Assembly (NCBI GenBank): GCA_020152595.1
Contig: JAIGNY010004464.1
Coordinates: 22,501-86,500, forward strand
Direction: 5' to 3'
Origin: Chiridota heheva
Taxonomy: Eukaryota; Echinodermata; Holothuroidea; Apodida; Chiridotidae
DNA length: 64,000 nucleotides
Shown here: piece after piece, positions 11,901 through 26,900 of the stretch
Layout: the number at the start of each line of letters is the position of its first letter
How positions within the stretch are numbered: position 1 is the stretch's first letter
Made by a program: the position numbers and the translations under genes
The notes under the pieces: generated by a model
Databases searched by the model: none
The model's input: the letters and a program-made list of their open reading frames with translations, nothing else
What the model was told of the DNA's origin: nothing

Positions 11901-14900
11901 TTGGCCACACCCTCTCCAAGCCGTACCCCCAAGAAGAGGCGTCCCCCAAGGCAGCATCCTCTCCCCACTCTCTTCAACCTGAGCATTAATGACATCGGGA
12001 ATGACCTTGGCCCCAGCATCAAACGTGCCCTCTACGTGGATGACTTCACCATCTTCTACTCCTCCCCTAGCTTTCCTATTGTTGAAAATAGGCTTCAAAC
12101 CAGCCTCAATCAGCTGCAAGTCTGGAGCAACAATAACGGTTTTAGATTCTCCAAAGACAAGACAGTCTGCATGCACTTTTGTCATTTCAACAACCTCCAC
12201 CCCAACCCGAACTTTGTGCTCAATGGGAATCGCATCCCTAAAGTTGAAAACACAAAGTTCCTTGGTCTAACTCTAGACCCCAAGCTCACCTACAAGCCAC
12301 ACATCACCAACCTGAAACTAAAATGCAATAGCTCCCTCAACCTCCTCCGACTGCTCTCCAACACTACTTGGGGAGCGAACCGCATATGCTCTCCTCAAAA
12401 TTTTCAGGCTCACCATTCGTGCCAAGCTTGACTATGGCAATATTGTTTACTGTGTCGCTCACAACTCATACCTCAACCACATTAACACCATCCAAAATGA
12501 AGCCCTCAGGCTTTGTCTAGGAGCCTACAGGACCTCCCAATCACTAGCCTTCATGTTGAAGCCAACTAACCCCCTTTCTACTTAGATGTAAAAAGCTTAG
12601 CCTCTCCTATGCTTTTAGAGTCCTCACCAACACCCAGAACCCTGTTTACAACCTCATTAGGTACCCCAATTTCTCCTCCCTCTTTGATAGGACTAAAACC
12701 CTATCGCCCCCTTCAGCTTACGCATTAAATCAGACCTCTTTCAACTTGGCATCAACCCCGCCACTCTCGGCACCTATTCCTGGCCCACTTTTCCGCCTTG
12801 GGCCACCCCCTTCCTTCTGTCCACCTAGACCTCTCCACTTATAACAAATCTCAAACTCACCCCTAATCTCTTCATCAATCTCCACAACCAAATCAAAGAC
12901 CAACTCTCAAATTACACCTCCATCTATACTGATGGCTCCAAGGAAGGCAACAAGACAGCTGCTGCTGCCATCATCCAAGACATCACCCTCAGTAGCAGAC
13001 TTCCTGACCACTCATCCATCTTTTCAGCCGAGGCTAAGGCCATTCTCCTCGCCCTCAACTTTATTGAGTACTCTCCTCTTAGTCACTTTGCCATTTTCTC
13101 TGACTCAAAGGCTGTTCTTACTTCATTACTCAATCTTAAATGGGATAACCTCACCTGCCACCTCCTCCTCCGGAAACTCTTTTCTCCCACCCTCTGCAGG
13201 AAAAGTGTTCTTTTCTTCTGGATACCCAGCCATGTTGGCATCCCTGGCAATGACAGGGCTGATTCAGCCGCTAAGCTTGCCCTTAACCTCCTCCCTTCCC
13301 CTTTTCCCAAAACCCTCTCTGACATCAAACCGCTTATCGCTTCTCTTGTTCGTGACCGCTGGCAAACCTTATGGAACTTCCAAATTGATAACAAACTCCA
13401 TGTTATCCAGCCCACAATCCCGATCAAATCCACCATCAACAACCTTCTCGTATCGACAACGTTCATATTACCCGTCTTAGAATTGGTCACACCCACCTCA
13501 CTCACTCCCACCTCCTTATTGGTTCCCCCAACCCCTCTGTAACAATTGCCACTGCATCCTTACAATCCAACACGTTCTCCTTGCTTGCCCCTGTACAACC
13601 TTCCCAGAGCTTCTCTCGCTCCCCACAACTCAATTGCTGAGTTCTTCCAAAAAAATCCTCCAGATAAAATAGTCTCCTTCCTTCAGCATGCATCACTCTA
13701 CAACCATATTTAATCCTCCTCTTCCACCCCCTCTCTACTCTGTTTTTAGTTTTACCCATGCACCTCCTCTCTCGATCACAGCTTTCTGGCTTTTGTTCTT
13801 GAATTTCTCTCATTCTTCCCCTGGTCTCTTTCCTTACTACCTCTAAAATGATCTGACCTCTCAGGCACAATTTGACCTTCGTTGTCGTGGTGCCGTTAAG
13901 ACCTCATCAAACAAACAAACTTCATCAACCTCCACATCCAAATCAAAGACCAACTCTTAAACTACACCTCCATCTATACTGATGGCTCCAAGGAAGACGA
14001 CAAGACAGCTGCTGCTGCCGTCATCGAAGATATCACCCTCAGTAGCCGGCTTTCCAACTACTCGTCCATCTCCTCGGACGGGGCCAATGCCATCCTACTC
14101 CCCCTCAACTATAATGAGTACTCTTCGCTCAGCCACTTTGCCATCTTCTCAGACTCCCAAGTCTGTCCTTACTTCTTTTCTCAATCTTAGGGATAACCCC
14201 ATGTCCCACCTCCTCTGTAAACTCCTTTCACCCCCCTCTGCAGGAAAAGTATTCTTTTCTTCTGGATACCCACCATGTTTTAATCCCCAGCAATAACAGA
14301 GCTGATTCAGCCGCTAAGCTTGACCACAACCCCCATCACCTTTACTAAAACTCTTTCTGACACCAAACTGCTTATCGCTTCCTTTGTTTGTGACCGCTGG
14401 CAAACCTAATGGGACTCCCAAATTGATAACAAACTCAAACCCACCATCCACAATCTTTCCCGTATCGACAACATCCACATTACCCACCTTAGAATAGGTC
14501 ACACCACCTCACTCACTCCCCCCTCTGCAACAACTACCATTGCCCCCTCACAGTCCACCACATGCTCCTTGCCTGCCCTCTGTACAATCTTTCCAGAGCT
14601 TCCCTCGCCCCTCACAACTCCATAGCCGAGCTCTCCCAGGAAATTCCTCTGAATAAGATTATCTTCTTCATCATGCTTCCCTCTACAACCATATTTAGTC
14701 CTCCTCTCCCACCCCCTTCTTCCTACTTTTGCCATTTCTAGCACCATGCACTTCCTCTCTCGATCCCAGCTTTCTGGCTATTAGTCCCCGTACTTCTCTC
14801 AGACTCCTATATTCTTTTCTTCCTACCTCTGGAATGATCTAATCTCTCAGGCACAATTTGACCCTTGCTGTCATGGTGCCGTTAAGCCTTTATCAATTAA

Positions 14901-17900
14901 AGAAACAAACATATGTTTGCATGTTGTTATATAAGATTATTTTTGTAAGATACCGGGTAAGATAATTATGCTGGAATCTTGCTGTGCCATTGGTTGCACT
15001 AATAGATGTGTGCAGGGCAATAATAGACGTTTTTTCGATTTCCGTCTGATCTTGATCAACGTTTGAAGTGGGTTTCTGCTGTATGTCACGATGGCTTTCA
15101 ACCTAAAGATCACACAAGGATTTGCAGCGAGCACTTTATATCAGTAATGTACGTTTTGTCTGAGTATAACGAACAATCAGCTGCCATTGACATTAAAGTT
15201 ACTCTTCATATACCCGGTGAATAAATAAAACTTAAGGAAAATATGAAGTAAAATGAAAAGCATACAACAAATTTCAATATGTAAAATTTGCTGTACTGGT
15301 AGGTTAGCATGTAGTATGTTTGTTGTATGTGTGATGTGACTGAGCTGTGTGAATACGCATGAAACGCAATGACGCCGCTGCCCTGCAAAATGGCTTCTAG
15401 TCGACTTTGGAGTCACGTGATGAAATCCCTCTATAAGCCTTTCCCGGAATATACTGTAACAGAGCATTGAAAAACAATGAATTTGCAGTACAGTAAAAAC
15501 TGAAAATGATTTGTATATTTGTGACATCACAGTTTCCTTATTTTGTTGATATTACCATTCCTTGAAAACTGAAAACTCAGTTATTCTAAAATTAACATAG
15601 TTCATTCTTTGTGAATTTTTGAGATATAATTATGTATTTTAAGTTTGTTTTGGAAAACAACAAGTAATACTTTTTGTTTTTAAAGGATTAGTTCAGTAGT
15701 GAAGCAAGTTTATCTTATATGAAAGAGGACCTTAAAAAGAAACAAAAGTGGTGAAGAAAGTTTTGAAAACTTTTATTCTGTTAAGGAGATATTCAAGTTT
15801 AAAGCTCTATCTTATCTTTGTAGAAATGACTGGTGTAGTAAGTCTTTTATGGGAGGTTGAAGCCATTTCCCTCACATTCCTAACTGTTAATATATTTAAA
15901 GAAAATTTATTTGTTTCCTATTTAAATTATTTGTCCTCAAACTTTCTTTAGGTGGTAAATTATAATTTTCCTTAGAATATTCTGTTTATTTTCCTGACAT
16001 ATCCACTGGTTTTTGAGCCACAAAATTGAAGGACAACATATGATAGAATACATTAAGACTGTGGAATCTGAGGCTGTGACAGCACACTAGTCTGATTTCA
16101 GTTGTTTCTACACAAATGATACTTAAATATTTCCTCAACGGAATGAGATGCTTTCTTCACCATTTTTTTTTTTAAAATTTCCCTTTCATATAAAATCCTC
16201 CGGATAAAATTATCTTCTTTCTTTATCATGCTTCCCTCTACAACCATATTTAATTCTCCTCTTCCACCCCCTTTCTCTGCTTTCTTTCTGTTTCACCTAT
16301 GCACCTCCTCTCTCGATTGCAGCTTTCTGATTTTTGTTCTTGAATTTCTCTCATTCTCCTCCTGTTTCCTTTCCTTCCTACTTCTAGAATGATCTGACCT
16401 CTCCGGCACAATTTGACCCTCGTTGTCGTGGTTCTGTTAAACCCTTATCAAACAAACAAACATATAAGATGGACTTGCTTGACCACTGAACTAATTTTTA
16501 AACTGTTTATTTTTTGTCATGTGTTTCAGCTTTTGCCCTTGTACTGTATGTGTACTTTGTGTTTTATTATTTCATATTGGACACATTTTAAGAGTATTTT
16601 TCTCATAATACTAGGCAATGTTGAACAGAACAGTTTTGTTATGGCCATAATGACCCTAACTATAATGTCAGTTAAGCATCATGTGATAGACACTTGTTAA
16701 ATCTTTTCAGGTTGTTGGTTTTGGTTTAAGAAGCGTGTTTGAATTAATACGAGAAACCAGGAGCTCCCACCCTGGTTTCTGTGCAAGGTCATTGAAAGCG
16801 CTCTTGGACATGCTACAAGGGTTAGTTCCGGAAGAATTAGCATCTGAGCCTGCAGACATAATCGGTGAGTAGTTTTACTATTTTTTTTGTGGTACCCAGA
16901 TTAGTATGAGAACCTTGTAAGATATGGACTTCATGTGACTTCCTGAAGTCTTCTTTGAAATACTCATATGTGATGATTGGTAAAAAATTGCATTGAAACT
17001 TGTGTTGTGAACAGCATAATCATAAAAAGTATGGAAAATGCATGTTTAGGTTGGTTTGGTTGTGGATAATTGAAATGAAGATTTGAATGAAGATGTCTTG
17101 TTCATTTGTTGGTCTCGTAATTTGCCATGCTATTTTCTTCATTCTGTGATTAATGTTGTGAGGTGAGGTAAAGCATGACTTGATACATGGAAGTTGTTTT
17201 CAGAAATTTGAGAAGTGTAGAATACGGATAAAAACTGGAAAGAAAATTAAAAACTGAACCTTTGCTCTCTATTTGGCCTGCAGACAGTATCGATGAATGG
17301 AGTACAGTTACGATGTTCCTCTTATTTACAATTACACTTCATTCTTTCATATTATGATTTATTTCAGATGCCCTATTCTACCTACTTTTGGATTTCACAA
17401 CCAATCAGTCAGCGGGAGACTCTGAGGAGCTTGTTGGTCTAGCAGCTGCAGCCCTTATCAGCCTCATTATTGCAAAAGGCGAAACAGGAAAACTTCTTGC
17501 TGGAGTTTCAGCTTTACTGATGCGTGGCCATAGACTTCCATTACAATCTGACCTTCCATTACAATCTATCAAAGTAATTATGAATTGGTGCTTTTATCAA
17601 GAAATTGATGATTTATTATATTATTAGAATGGTAAATTTGAAATATCCTGGATATGGATATAATGAATAGATGAAAAATGATATCATTAATTAAAGATTT
17701 AAATAGGAATTGGAGGTGTGTGTTTAACCATTGAAATGATACCTGTTAATTTCTAGTTAATTATTTAGGAATTATAATTAAGACTAAAAAGACACAAAAA
17801 AATACTTTTTTATTCACTTATATTTTTGAAATAAGTTATATTTTTGAAATACTTATTTCATAAACTTTAATTTTTTATGATTGTGCATCTAATAGGTTCA

Positions 17901-20900
17901 TTGTGAACCATGGTAACGCCACTATGGTTCATCATTTCGTACAAATGGTTGTGTTGCTAATAATGATTGCTCAGGAGCAAATATTCTTGATTTTCATTTA
18001 CCTTTCAGAAGCCTTCTATAGTTTCTTCTCTGCAACAGAGCATCCTCTCTGTTTCGGTTGGCAAAACCTCATTTCCAGATTGGAAGGATGTTGGTATACC
18101 AAAGAATAGCCTTGTGCATTCATTCCATGTGCTGCATAACTTTTCAGGTGAGTCGCTCTGTGTGTGTGTGTGGCGGTAGCAGAATTTTAAAAGAATTAAT
18201 AGGTATATACTTGACAAGGGTTGTGATGTGAACACTTCTGCATTGACCTCCCCCCATGCGGTTCTGAGTCCCAGATGATAAAACACATACCCACTGCTAC
18301 AGGATCTATACTCAACTGCAGATCTTGCCATTAACAATGCCAAATCACAGATTTATGTTAGCTGTTGGATTACAGTTGTTTAGTGTGTGGACACGACAGT
18401 ATCTGCAACTGTATTTGCTACAAGTTTGCTGGAGGAGAAGAAAGTTTTAATTTGAAGAGGTAGAAGATATTAGTTGTTCGTGATTTGATTGTTGATTTAT
18501 GTGATTCAATGAAAGACCTGTGCATTGTGTAATGATAACAAAGAAACCTGCAACACTTTTGAAGGCATAGTTATTGGCTTTTTGCATATAAAAATGTGCA
18601 ACTTTCTGTAAATATCATTAATAGTAGAAAGTGTCTGCACAAGCAAGAAGTAAGCAAGTTATGGAAGCTACAAAAATCCAACAAGGCAGCCATTTTGGTA
18701 TGACCTACAACCTTTCATCTGTAAATCTAGATACTCTCAAATCAGTTTACTAGTTAATTTAAGGTATTGAATGTGCGTATGGGAATTAAGAGATGCTTTA
18801 AATGACAAGTTATATGGTTTTAAGAGAGCTCCATTGTCCAGTCAAATATGATTCAAGTCTAATGTGCAGTTTAATCCTCCCCAAGTACATCTTGACAAAA
18901 GTTTACTAGTTTACCCAGTGAAAAAAAACCAAGGTGAAGGAGTAATCTGTCGTCAACTTTGTTTTCAGCTCAAACATATTGCAATGAATTACTAATACCC
19001 AGATTAACTTTTTCTCTATCACTTTTTCTTTAATTTATATCATTTTCCCATTTAATTCTGATATTTTTTAATGGCTTTTTGTGTAGTGTTAATTTCAGAT
19101 GTATTTATTGTAACCTACACTTTTAGTTCATCTGGAATTGCCACAAGTGTGATGTTACATGTTATAAGATGCTTTGGTACATGCTATTGGTATTTCCTCC
19201 TATAGCCAGTGTATTGTTGTCCATGGGAGAGTTGAATCATGAGACTTGACTACATGTTACCTTTGTAAGTTAGAATATGTGCAATAGTTTGAAATATATT
19301 TGTAATCTTTCTGCAGTGTGAGCGATGCGTTGAATTCAGTTAATCATTACAGTTATAGAAACCTGAAAACCACTGACCATTATTCCCTCAACAACTTCGC
19401 TTGCTACCATAAACATCAAGAGGACGCTGACAGGGCCTGTGGGGGTGTCTCCATTCTCATTAGACACGATATCCCATACAGCCCTTTTCATGTGAATACC
19501 AACCTTCAGGCTATCTGTATGTCTATCTCCCTCTACAAAACCTTCACTCTTTGCAATATCTATCTCTCCCCTCCCCCCCCCCCCATGCCAACGTTTAGCC
19601 AACCAGCCTAAACAACCCCCTGTGGGGCTCCAATACCACCACCCCCAGAGGCAAGCTCGTCGCAAAAACTCTTTGACAGCACAGCCTCTCCTTGCTCAAC
19701 ACTAAGTTCCCAACCTACCTTTAACCTGCCACAGGCTCCCTCACTGCTGATCTCTGTGGTAGTGACCATTATCCTCTTCTTATTCACTCCAACCTTTAAA
19801 TCTCCACAGACCACACCCCCAATTGGAACCTTAAGAAGACCGACTTGCACCTTTTCAAAACCCTCTCGACTCTCACCTCTACCCCTATCTTCTGGAGGGT
19901 GAGGATCCTATGTCAAACTTCAGTAAGATCCTTATCAACATCGTCACCTGCTCCATTTTCAAAACCTCCAAACCCCTTAACCACACCCCCTCCCTCCTTA
20001 ACATTTAGTTCACCGATGACTGCAAAACCGCCATCAAGAACAGAAAAAGGGTCCTCAGGAACTTCAAAACAAACCCGACCACTCACAACTTCAACCTCTT
20101 TCGCATCAGCCATGCCAAAGCCAGGCGCACTATCAAGGACAGTAAAACCAACACTTGGAACTTCATCTCTTCTCTCACCACCAACAACCCCCCACTAAGA
20201 AGATTTGGAGTATGATTAAGAGCTTCCATGACAGGATGGGCAAGTCTCCAATCTCCCATCTCTCTTGGAATGGTAATCTTCTCACTGTGAAAAAGAATAA
20301 CGTTAACCACCTCGCCGCCTCTTTGAGCAATATCTGGTTTTGGCCAACTGCCCCATACCCCATTGCTTTTAAAGCCAAAAAAGCCCGTGCAAAATCCGGA
20401 GTATTACCTTTCCCTCCAACAACACCGAGAGCTACAACATCCCTCTCACCCTTTCTGAATTAAACCAAGCCATCCAAGATGCTGGCAGCACCTCCAAGGG
20501 CCCAGATAACATCCCCTACCAGTTCCTGAAATACCCCCCAGCAAGGCCACTGCTACTCTACTCACCACATTTGGTCTTCACACTTCTTTCTCCGTATCTG
20601 GAGGACAGCTATCATCATCCCCGTTCTCAACATGGGAAGGACAGTACCAACCTCTCCAGCTATCTCCCCATTGTCCTCACCTGCTGTCTCTGCAAAATTA
20701 AGGATAGGATCATTAACCAGAGGCTAAACTGGCTCCTTGAGACCAACAGAATCCTCTCTCCTCACCAAAGCGGTTTCCGGAAACGTTGCAATACCCCGGA
20801 CCAGTTAATTACGCTCGACACCGCTATACGGGATTCCTTTGCACAAAAGGAACACCTCATTGCCATCTTTTTCAACCTTGAGAAAGCTTTTGACACTACT

Positions 20901-23900
20901 TGGAAATATGGCATTACCTGCAAGCTTAACACCATTGGTGTCAGAGTCCACCTCCCCATCTTTATTCAACACTTTCTCTCACCCAGACAGTTCCAGGTAC
21001 GTATTGGCCACACCCTCTCCAACCCCTACCCCCAAGAAGAGGGCATCCCCCAATGCAGCTTCCTCTCCCCACTCCTTCAACCTGAGCATTAACAACATCA
21101 TGGACAACCTTGGCCCCATTATCAAACGTGCCCTCTATGTGGACGACTTCATCATCTTCTACTCCTCCCCTAGCTCTCCTCTAATCGAAAATAGGCTCCA
21201 ACTCAGCCTCAACCGGCTGTAAGATTGGTGCAACAACAACAGTTTTAAATTCTCCAAAGACAACACGTCTGCACTTCTGTCATTTCAACAACCTCCACCC
21301 CACTCGAACCTCGTGCTCAATGGCAATCGCATCTCTAAAGTTGACCACACTAAGTTCCTGGGTTTAACCCTAGACACCAAGCTCTCCTACAAGCAACACA
21401 TCACCAACCTGAAACAGAAATGCAACAGCTCCCTCAACTTTATTTGCCTCCTTTCCATTACCACTTGGGGTGCGAACCCCCATGCTCGCTTCAAAATCTT
21501 CAGGCTCACCATTCGTGCCAAGCTTGACTACGGCAATATTGTCTACTCTGCCGCTCACAACTCTTACCTCAACCACATTTACACCGTCCAAAGTGAAGCC
21601 CTCAGGCTTTGTCTGGGTGCCTACAGGACCTCCCCAATCACCATCTACATTGGAGCCAACGAACCCCCCTTTCTGCTAAGGTGTAGAAAGCTTAGCTTTT
21701 CCTACGCTTTTAGAGCCCTCACCAACACCCAGAACCCTGTTTACAACCTCATTAGGTACCCCTATTTCTCCACCCTTTTTGATAGGACTAAAACCCTATC
21801 CCCCCTTCAGCTTACGCATCAAACCTGACTTTCACATCTTGGCATCAATCCCGCCATGCTTGGCACCTCCTGGTCTACTTTGCCTACCTGGGCCACCCCA
21901 TCTTATCCACCTGGTCCTCTCCACTCATCACAAAACCCAAATCCACCCCAACCTCTTCATCAACCTCCACAACCAAATCAAAGACCAACTCTCAAACTAC
22001 ACCTCCATCTATACTTATGGCTCCAAGGAAGGTGACAAGGCAGCTGCTGCTGCCATCATCCAAGACATCACCCTCAGTAGCAGGCTTCCCAACTACTCGT
22101 CATTCTTCTAAGCAGAGGCCAAGGCCATCCTACTCGCCCTCAACTATATTGAGTACTCCATGCTCAGCCACTTTGCTATTTTCTCAGATTCCCAAATCTG
22201 TCCTTCTTTACTCAATCTTAAATGGGATAACTCCACATCCCATCTTCTCCATCAACTCCTTTCACCCCCTCTGCAGAAAAAGTATTATTTTCTTCTGGAT
22301 ACCCAGCCATGTTGACATCCCTGGCAATGACAGAGTTGATGCAGCCACTAAGCTTGCCCTCAACCTGTCCCTACCCCCTTTCCCGAAACTCTTTCTGACA
22401 TCAAGCTGCTTATCACTTCCCTTGAGGATAAAACAACAAAAACCCGGATAAAATTATCTCCTTCCTCATCATGCTTCTCTCTACAACCATATTTAGTCCT
22501 CCTCTCCCACTCCTCTCTCTCTACTTTGTTTTTTTCACCCATGCACCTGCTCTTTCAATCCCAGCTTTCTGGGATTTAGTTGTTGTGTTTCTCTCAATCT
22601 CCCCCTGTTTTCTTTCCATCCTACCTCTTGATGATCTAACCTCTCAGGCACAATTTGACCCTCACTGTCGTGGTGCCATTAAGCCCTCATCAAATGAACA
22701 GTCATAGACCATTTCAAATCCAAATCATCTGTTTCTGCAAAACTAATTTAGATTATGTCACATGGCCAAAATGCACATGTTCATAATGGACCAATCACAT
22801 ACAAAGGGAATATGATCAAACTGATCAAATACTGGGGGATTCTTGGATGTCTGCACAATTTATGCAGGGTATGGCACCAAGCATATAAAAAAAATGCCTT
22901 CAAAAGCTGTCGCAGTGCTCTTAAACCGCAACAAACTCAAACGCTAATCATACGGGTGTTATACAATAAGATAACATGCACACACATTTTTGCTTAAAAC
23001 CTTTCCTGCCACTGCAGCTGATTGTTGGGTAATTCCCTCAGCAAAGTGAAAAGTACTTAAGTATCACGTTTAGCTGAAATCGGTGTGAATTGGTCCATTG
23101 CATTGTGAATTAATACCTGTATTTTATTTGCAGATTCAAGTACTCACTCAAGTTTACCATGTGCAATAGCAAGTATAGGTTCCTTTGCATTCATCCATGG
23201 AAGTTTTGGCTTACTGAAAGTTGGAACAGGATATGACAAAACTTTGAAGGTATGAATGCTTCTGTGTTTCTCTTCAAAATACTTTCCTTCTTCTTCAAAA
23301 TATATTTCTCTGTTAACTTATAGTAAAAAGTAAAATGAAATTCTAACATACCCAACAATTGTAAGCTGAGCATTGTTTTAACTTTGGATATTAGGCGCTA
23401 TATAAATTCATTTTAACATTGACATCTCAAAAAAATAATGCAATTAAATACACAAACAAAGTCACAAAGACTTGAAAACTGTAAGACTAATTTTAGTTAT
23501 GATGACAGTCAGTGCTAGAAGTTTGCAAACTTGAATATCTCCTAAGGGGAATAAGAGTTTTGAATACATTCTTTACCATTTTGTTGCTTTGATGCCATCT
23601 TCATATGAGATGTACATGCTTGACCTAAGCTCATCCTTGGGAGTATTGTCCAATACTGAGTCATGCCTCAGTGGTGTTAAATTATATACCAATGCTTAAG
23701 CTCATCAGATTTTTGGTTCCGATGCAATCAGCATCAGGAACCTGGGGGGTGTGTGTATGTGTGTGTGTGTGTATGTATGTGTGTGACGCCCAGCTCATAA
23801 ACACTATATCTCAAGAACCATACACCGGATTCATGTCATATGTGTACACAGATAGCCTATGGTCCGTAGATGTGCCCTATTGTTTTTAGTCTTCATGTCG

Positions 23901-26900
23901 TGTATATCAATAAGTAGGCGGGGCTTAATATATCAATGAGTGGGCGGGGCTTAATGTTAGAATATCAAAATGTTCATATATAGATATCCACATGTCTGTT
24001 TTGTTTCATATTTAGGGTATTTATGTTGTTAGCTAGTGTCTACATGTTCATGGTACAAAAATGTTGAATTTCATTAATATGGATAGTGGGCGGGGCTTAA
24101 CATAATTTTGTTGAAAACAGTTGTAAACACGATTTCTCAAGAACTATACATAGGTTTCAATTCATATGTGGTACACAAATACCCCATGGTCTGCAGATGT
24201 GCCCTAATATTTTTAGTGGCAAAGTCATACATATTAATGAGTAGGTGGTGCTTAATGTAAAATATTTCAGCTGTTTATTTACTCAACCATATATGTAAAT
24301 TTGTTCAAAAATTGACATGTAACTTACATATTTCTATACTTATAGTTTAGAATATCACTAAACTATTTCATCAATCCTATTGATATCCTAATAACTTAGC
24401 TGTCAATTTGTTAATTCACCAGAAGTAATGTGATTTAAGAGATTTCTGTCATTGTTCTTTTTGTGTGTGTGGATTTGTATTATTATTACTTTGATTTGTA
24501 TACCTCTGTTTGAAGATGAATTAGCCCATCATGTTTAGATCTAATCACATTGTGTTTTTTTGGACATCTATGTCATTTGCATATGTATTTTTATGTCGAT
24601 GAAGATGATATTAGTGTTGTGTGTATCTGCTTGAAATGTGGGATGACCTTTAATGACCTTTAAACATTATTGGTCACTACATGGAGACGATGCAGGTGGG
24701 ATGTTTAAAGAATTACAACAGCATCGGACCCACATAACCTTTTGGTTTCTGGTTAAATATGAAATTTCATTAACACCTAAACGCTGAAATTTTAAGTTCA
24801 TTTGTAGTTCTTTCATTTACCAGCCTCAATAGAGCCCATGTGGGCTGGATCCTAATGTTTAAAGAGCATATATTAAGCAGCTCGTTGGTTTGCCTTTGTT
24901 AGGTGTACTAACAACTAGAGCTGTGACCGTTTAGCGTGTACACGCTACACGCTCGCAAATCTTGTAAACGTTTACTAAAATTTCATTGCGAGTAATCGTT
25001 TTTCATACATTATAGGCCTAGTGTCTTGCCGTTGAAAATCAATATTCATGATTCAAATCACACACACATTCGGCTAACAAAATTCCAATCAATGAATTTT
25101 TACAAACTGTTAACCCGATTAGCATAATCCTTTTTAAATGTGCGAATCACAAATGCGCAGTAATCACCAATGAATGGGAATATTATGCACTTTGATTTCG
25201 CCGAAATCTGAGTAATCTAACTCGTAAAATGCACCGCGAATGTGCAGCAGTAAACAGTGAAACTAACAATAGGCCTAACGTTAGGCCATAAGGCTTTAAA
25301 TCCCACGCAATCAAGGCCCCGTTTCATTGATAAAAAAACACTTGAATCGTGACAATCAGTACATTTACATGTAAATATTACCTGATGAGTCAAATAAATT
25401 TTGCAAGAAAGAAAAAATATTGCATAATAAATAAACAGAAAAAGGTTTTAACAGAGCTGAATTTCTGCATGCTTCGCAAAGATGGCGGCCATTTTTTCGA
25501 GAGGACTGATATTTCAGAACTTCCTGGTGGTGGTGGCGTAGTTTTGAAATGTTTTACGGCGAGGTATATCATAGGCCTCAGTATGCAAGATTTTCACAGA
25601 ACTTTGAAAGCCGTGAGCGAATAGGGAAAAAGTTATGCGATCTTGAGTTTAAATGACATTGAAAGGAAGTTATCTGTTCTTTCTAAACTGAATTTCCATG
25701 CATACTTTCCATAAAAATGATGATTTATACTGTACAAGTAAACTTTTAACGATTTGGAAAGCAAAACTCAGCGTCTATTTGGGCGATGCATTTAGTACTT
25801 TTGCCATACTGGTTGCGCGATTTTTTTACTTCGCCCCGTAGTTTTGGAGCAATTTTGGTGTATTTCCGAAAATTACGGTACTAAACTCGTGTACACGATA
25901 CACGCTCGCTTTTTTTAGCGTGTACACGTTTACTAAAATCCCTAAACGTTCACAGCTCTACTAACAACCAAGCAAGGGCCTTGATTCTAATGTAATAACA
26001 TGATTTTCATTCTGAAGTTTAATTATCTGGTTGTTTTGTAGGGTTATGTGTATGCCAGCAATGAAAGCTTTTACAACGATGGTCCAGGCTGGCTAGGAGC
26101 CATCCGTGGCAAGCTGTATTTCTACCCTTCAAGAGATGTTTCAGGGCCATCTTCCTCGTCAAATTCACTTGTGGTGGTTGATTCTACAACCTTGACAGAA
26201 TCAAAGAAAATTGAGCTTCCAGGTAAAGAAGGGAAATAGTACTTTCTGACTGTTTATTTTGTTGTTTGAGCTTTGTTGGGATTTGAGGACAAGGCTTTTT
26301 AAAAAATGAATTGTAATAATAAAATCTCTCTCTGCAGTGTGTAATATTTACCATTAGCACCAACAAATATCTGGTCAAAGTTTGTTGTAATACTTCTAGA
26401 ATGGTCCAAGATGGAAAAAGGTTTTAAAACTGCCAAAATTCTTTTTGCATGGCTCACTTTAATACCTGTTATTTCATGCATTTTTCAGATAGACAAAATA
26501 TATAACATTCTTAAAATCAGTCACTTGTTTATGACGTGGTTGTTTTTAAAAAGAGTAATTATTTATCAACATATACAAACGTAATGTTTCAAGGATTTAT
26601 TTATATCAATATTCTATGACTGAATTGTCTGCTAACTGTGGTGTAGCGGTTATCATACATGTCTACAGACCATGAGGCCCCGGATTCAAGCCTGGGGTGG
26701 GTAGACACGCAATGCACCACAACTGGTTATCAAAGGCCAAGGACATTGACTTGGTTGTCGATGTTATGTCTGTTCGTACGTCGTACCTGTTTTCTTGTGC
26801 GGGTCGTATTAAGCGTTTCGTGATAGCATTGTTACTATCATAACTGAATACTCAGGCGACACCCCGTTCTTGTAATTGTGTGTACACTCGTCATCTGCAA

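Larger units (their letters stand above)
8343..13919 (+). mobile_element. Near full-length I-superfamily LINE nested in the outer copy
   Basis: 5,577 bp, flanked by CTTCATCAA at 8334-8342 and 13920-13928. It has a 5' leader, ORF1 with zinc knuckles, ORF2 with endonuclease, RT and RNase H, and a 3' end GTTGTCGTGGTGCCGTTAAG followed by a short CAAA-type tail. The domain order EN-RT-RNase H is that of the I superfamily (I/Nimb/Ingi types). Frameshifts in both ORFs (for example near 10200-10220) and stops (for example 11187) make it inactive. Confidence 0.88.

Noticed and set aside
6722..14913. Three separate LINE insertions side by side
   Set aside because: Shared target words and continuous homology show that the outer pieces are one element split by the middle one.
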